Source: CAHJXG01 sp964235485
GTDB taxonomy: Bacteria; Pseudomonadota; Alphaproteobacteria; Acetobacterales; Acetobacteraceae
DNA length: 64,000 bases
Assembly: GCA_964235485.1 (NCBI GenBank)
Contig: CAXSAZ010000010.1
Span: forward strand, 1-64,000
Reading direction: 5' to 3'
Under the pieces are notes generated by a model, which searched no databases, had not been told where the DNA came from, and saw only the letters and a program-made list of their open reading frames with translations. The first letter of the stretch is position 1; each line of letters begins with the position of its first letter. The position numbers and the translations under genes are program-made. This document shows, in pieces, positions 61,314-64,000 of this stretch.

Positions 61314-62072
61314 TCAGCCGGTCACGACCGGCTGCGCCTCCTCCTCAAGCTCAACGGTGAGGGCACGAAGCTCGGCCGTGTGCGAATGGCGGACGCGGCC
61401 GGCACGCAGGTCGTCGGCCGACAGGGTTTCCACGAGGTCGCCGCCCTGCATGACGCCAATGACGGAACACAGGTGGGCCACGACCGCCAGATTGTGGCTC
61501 ACCAGCAGGTAGGTCAGGCCGCGGCGCTCCTGCAAATCCCGCAGCAGGTTCAGCACCTCGGCCTGCACCGACACGTCCAGGGCGCTGGTGGGTTCGTCCA
61601 ATAGCAGCACATCGGGTTCGGCCATCAGGGCACGGGCGATGGCGACCCGCTGCCGTTGTCCGCCAGATAGCTGATGCGGGTAGCGGAACCGCACGGTGCC
61701 CGGCAGCGCCACGTCCGACAAGGCCCGCGCGATGCGGGCGTCGCGGTCGCCCAGGCCGTGCACGATCAATGGCTCGTTCAGCGCACGGTCCACGGTTTGC
61801 CGGGGATGCAGGGAGCCGTAGGGGTCTTGGAACACCATCTGCACGCGCCGGAAGAACGTCCGGTCGCGCCGCCGGCCCAAGGCCGCGCCGTCCAGCCGCA
61901 TGGTCCCGGTCCATTCGGGGTTGAGGCCGGAGTACGCCCGCAGGATGGTGCTTTTGCCGGACCCGCTTTCCCCCACCAGCCCGAAGCTGCCGCCGCGCGG
62001 CACGGACAGGCTCACGCCGTGCACGACCTCGTTGGCGCTGAACCGGACGCGCAGGCCTTCGATGTCGATCAT
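61314..62072 (-). CDS. dppF: Dipeptide/oligopeptide ABC transporter ATP-binding protein (DppF/OppF-like)
   Basis: A 252-residue ABC ATPase. Walker A GESGSGKST, MVFQDPYGSLHPRQTV Q-loop, signature LSGGQRQRVAIARALM, Walker B VLLLDEPTSALDVSVQAE and the VSHNLAVVAHLCS H-loop are complete. The C-terminal Fe-S-like/oligo-DPP-C region (SADDLRAGRVRHSHTAELRAL) is short. The ATG at 62072 overlaps the dppD stop. It is the last gene of the dppB-C-D-F order. Confidence 0.92.
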   Translation of the reverse strand: MIDIEGLRVRFSANEVVHGVSLSVPRGGSFGLVGESGSGKSTILRAYSGLNPEWTGTMRLDGAALGRRRDRTFFRRVQMVFQDPYGSLHPRQTVDRALNEPLIVHGLGDRDARIARALSDVALPGTVRFRYPHQLSGGQRQRVAIARALMAEPDVLLLDEPTSALDVSVQAEVLNLLRDLQERRGLTYLLVSHNLAVVAHLCSVIGVMQGGDLVETLSADDLRAGRVRHSHTAELRALTVELEEEAQPVVTG

Positions 62073-62899
62073 GCGAGGAGCCACGCCGGGTCGCGGTGCA
62101 TGACGGGCAGGCGCGCTTCGGGATGAGACAGCCGCGGTAGGCAGTCCAGCAGGCCGCGCGTGTAAGGGTGCCGGGCGTGGGCCAGCTCGCCGGCCCGTAG
62201 CTCCTCGACCACGCGGCCAGCATACATCACTGCCACCCGGTCGCAGAAATGCCCGACCAGCGGCAGATCATGGCTGATTAGCAGCAGCCCCATGCCCCGG
62301 CGGCTGACCAAATCCTCCATCAGCCGCAGAATTTCCGCCTGCACCGTGGCGTCCAGCGCGCTGGACGGCTCGTCGGCGATCAGCAGTTCGGGATCGGGCG
62401 CCAGCATCATGGCGATCATCACTCGCTGCCCCATGCCGCCGGACAGCTCGTGGGGATAGGACCCAGCGACGCGGGCCGGGTCGCGGATGCGCACCTGGGC
62501 CAACAGGTCCACCGCCGCCTGCCGCGCCAGCCGCTTGCTGCCGCCCTTGTGGGCGCGCCACGCTTCCGCCACCTGGTCGCCCGCGGTCATCACGGGGTTC
62601 AGCGAGTATTTCGGGTCTTGCAGAATCAGCCCGGCCCGCTTGCCGCGGATCGCCCGCATCTGCTTCTCGCTCGCCGTGAGCACGTCCGTGCCGTCGAACG
62701 CCAGCCGATCCGCCTGCACGCGGGCGTTGCCGGGCAGCAGGCGCAGCAGGGAACGGGCGGTCAGCGACTTGCCAGACCCGCTTTCGCCGACGATGCCGAG
62801 CTTCTCGCGCCCGAGCGTCAGCGACACGCCGCGCACCGCCTCCGCCCAGCCGGAGGGCGTGGAAAAGGCGATGTGCAGGTTGTCGATCTCGACCAGCAT
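62069..62899 (-). CDS. dppD: Dipeptide/oligopeptide ABC transporter ATP-binding protein (DppD/OppD-like)
   Basis: A 276-residue ABC ATPase with Walker A GESGSGKSLT, the Q-loop in GLILQDPKYSLNPVMT, signature LSGGMGQRVMIAMMLA and Walker B LLIADEPSSALDATVQAEIL. The LISHDLPLVGHFCDRVAVMYAGRVVE H-loop and the C-terminal HPYTRGLLDCLPRL oligopeptide-family motif follow. The start overlaps the dppC stop (TGATG). Confidence 0.93.
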   Translation of the reverse strand: MLVEIDNLHIAFSTPSGWAEAVRGVSLTLGREKLGIVGESGSGKSLTARSLLRLLPGNARVQADRLAFDGTDVLTASEKQMRAIRGKRAGLILQDPKYSLNPVMTAGDQVAEAWRAHKGGSKRLARQAAVDLLAQVRIRDPARVAGSYPHELSGGMGQRVMIAMMLAPDPELLIADEPSSALDATVQAEILRLMEDLVSRRGMGLLLISHDLPLVGHFCDRVAVMYAGRVVEELRAGELAHARHPYTRGLLDCLPRLSHPEARLPVMHRDPAWLLA

Positions 62900-63798
62900 C
62901 ACGCCCCCTGCTTCGGATCGAGCACGTCCCGCAGGCCGTCGCCCAGCAGGTTGAAGGCGAGGCTGGCGACGAAGATGGCGAGGCCGGGGGCGGTCGGCAC
63001 CCACCATTGCTCCAGGATGAAGCGCCGGGCCGTGGCGATCATGGCGCCCCACTCCGGCGACGGCGGCTGCGCCCCCATGCCGAGAAAGCCCAGCCCGGCA
63101 GCGGTCAGGATGATGCTGCTCATGTCCAGCGTGACGCGCACGATGAGGCTCGGCAGGCACAAGGGCGCGATGTGGCGCAATACGATCCGCCCGGCGCCGG
63201 CGCCGGTCAGCCGCACCGCCGCGATGAAGTCGGTGCCGCGCAGGCCCAGCGTCTCGGCCCGGGCCAGCCGCGCGTAGGGCGGCCAAGCGGTGAGCGCGAT
63301 GGCGGCGACGGCGCTGGAAACGCCGGGCCGCAGGGCGGCGACGAAGGCGAGCGCCAGGATCAGCCGCGGGAAGGCCAGGAAGATATCCGTCACCCGCATC
63401 AGCAGCCGGTCCCAGATGCCCCCGGCATAGCCCGCAACGCAGCCGACCGCGAGGCCCAGCGGCGCCACCAGCACCACCACCGCCACCACCATGCCCAGCG
63501 TGATCCGCCCCCCATAAAGCAGGCGCGAGTACACGTCCCGCCCCAATTCGTCCGTGCCGAGCCAATGCGCAGCCGACGGCCGGGCCAAGCGATTGCCGAG
63601 GTCCTGCACGCCGGGATCGTAAGGCGCCAGCACCGGAGCCAGCAGCGACAGCACGATCAGCAGGAGGATGACGAGCAGGCCCGCCATGGCCAGCGGGTTG
63701 CGGCGGAACTGCAGCCACAGCCGGTAGCGCCGCCCCCAAGCGGCCTGCCCGCGGGACGCCGGGGCCTCGGTCAGCAGCCAGTCGCGGGTGACGATCAT
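62899..63798 (-). CDS. dppC: Dipeptide/oligopeptide ABC transporter permease (DppC/OppC-like)
   Basis: A 299-residue permease: an N-terminal helix (NPLAMAGLLVILLLIVLSLLAPVLAPYDP) and the HWLGTDELGRDVYSRLLYGGRITLGMVVAVVVLV block typical of DppC, then the EAA loop (TDFIAAVRLTGAGAGRIVLRHIAPLCLPSLIVRV) that contacts the ATPases, and VASLAFNLLGDGLRDVLDPK at the end. The ATG at 63798 overlaps the dppB stop. Confidence 0.94.
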   Translation of the reverse strand: MIVTRDWLLTEAPASRGQAAWGRRYRLWLQFRRNPLAMAGLLVILLLIVLSLLAPVLAPYDPGVQDLGNRLARPSAAHWLGTDELGRDVYSRLLYGGRITLGMVVAVVVLVAPLGLAVGCVAGYAGGIWDRLLMRVTDIFLAFPRLILALAFVAALRPGVSSAVAAIALTAWPPYARLARAETLGLRGTDFIAAVRLTGAGAGRIVLRHIAPLCLPSLIVRVTLDMSSIILTAAGLGFLGMGAQPPSPEWGAMIATARRFILEQWWVPTAPGLAIFVASLAFNLLGDGLRDVLDPKQGA

Positions 63799-64000
63799 CG
63801 TACGCGCGGGTCCAGCACCCGGTATAGGAGGTCGGACAACAGGTTCAGCATGACATAGGCCAGGCCCACCACCAGCGTCGCGCCCAGCACCGCGTTCATG
63901 TCGGCGTTGAGCAGGCTGCCGGTCAGGTATTGGCCGAGGCCCGGCCAACTGAAGATCGTCTCCGTCAGCACCGCCCCTTCCAGCAGCCCGGCATAGGTCA
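63795..64000 (-). CDS. dppB: Dipeptide/oligopeptide ABC transporter permease (DppB/OppB-like), 3' part only
   Basis: The C-terminal ~67 residues are visible: TYAGLLEGAVLTETIFSWPGLGQYLTGSLLNADMNAVLGATLVVGLAYVMLNLLSDLLYRVLDPRVR. GAVLTETIFSWPGLG and LLSDLLYRVLDPR are diagnostic of DppB. The rest of the gene, and presumably the binding protein, lie beyond position 64000. Confidence 0.93.
   Translation of the reverse strand, partial: TYAGLLEGAVLTETIFSWPGLGQYLTGSLLNADMNAVLGATLVVGLAYVMLNLLSDLLYRVLDPRVR

Overview
The window is high-GC, gene-dense chromosomal DNA from an alphaproteobacterium, most likely a member of the Acetobacteraceae/Rhodospirillales. That is an inference from the tig-clpP-clpX order, the Rrf2-sufBCDSU-T-A operon, the paired MdtB/MdtC-type RND pumps, the Liv-type ABC operon and the protein flavour. 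No 16S gene is present to settle it. Most genes are tightly packed, often with ATGA or GTGA overlaps, and nearly all long antisense reading frames are GC-driven shadows.

Layout: 1-3.1 kb (minus) holds tRNA-Leu(UAG), tig, clpP and the 5' part of clpX (protein quality control). 3.1-8.4 kb (minus) holds nnrD (NAD(P)HX repair), a malonyl-CoA decarboxylase and an AceE-like ThDP enzyme. 8.5-10.0 kb has an orphan ParA-type ATPase and a DMT exporter. 10.1-11.6 kb is a short, less GC-rich accessory island: a CoiA-like protein with a probable PD-(D/E)xK fold and a Phd/VapC toxin-antitoxin pair with a perfect operator-like palindrome. 11.6-14.2 kb is a fused acyl-CoA synthetase (NDP-forming)/GNAT protein acetyltransferase. 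14.3-20.2 kb (minus) is a livG-livF-SBP-SBP-livH-livM import operon with two paralogous binding proteins. A CitE-like lyase follows.

21.2-31.6 kb (plus) is the most system-like locus: an ECF sigma factor, a small membrane protein (putative anti-sigma) and a periplasmic metal-resistance-type sensor, like the CnrH/CnrY/CnrX triad. These run by overlapping start/stop codons into an OprM-type channel, a membrane fusion protein and two RND pumps of the MdtBC (drug) type rather than the CzcA (metal) type. The channel's unusually long leader contains three consecutive hairpins that look like an inserted REP-type element. 31.6-34.2 kb (minus) has a GH15 glucoamylase/trehalase-like enzyme and an alpha/beta hydrolase. 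34.4-40.2 kb (plus) has a RhlE-like helicase, glutaryl-CoA dehydrogenase, an RlmD/TrmA-type RNA methyltransferase, a GNAT enzyme and a second hydrolase. 40.2-40.75 kb is a small gene graveyard (a GNAT remnant and a SnoaL-like fragment).

40.75-47.2 kb (minus) is the SUF Fe-S assembly operon led by an Rrf2 regulator with a dyad upstream. 47.3-48.6 kb is a second ECF sigma/anti-sigma pair, SigK/RskA-like. Next come an intergenic cruciform repeat, a NUDIX hydrolase, two glycosyltransferases, a SWIM/SNF2 helicase and an M16 protease. rplY-pth-ychF (plus) is followed by a VOC/glyoxalase gene broken by one in-frame TGA, an unknown protein, a YidB-like protein and the 3' part of a dipeptide/oligopeptide ABC operon (dppB-C-D-F) that runs off the right edge.
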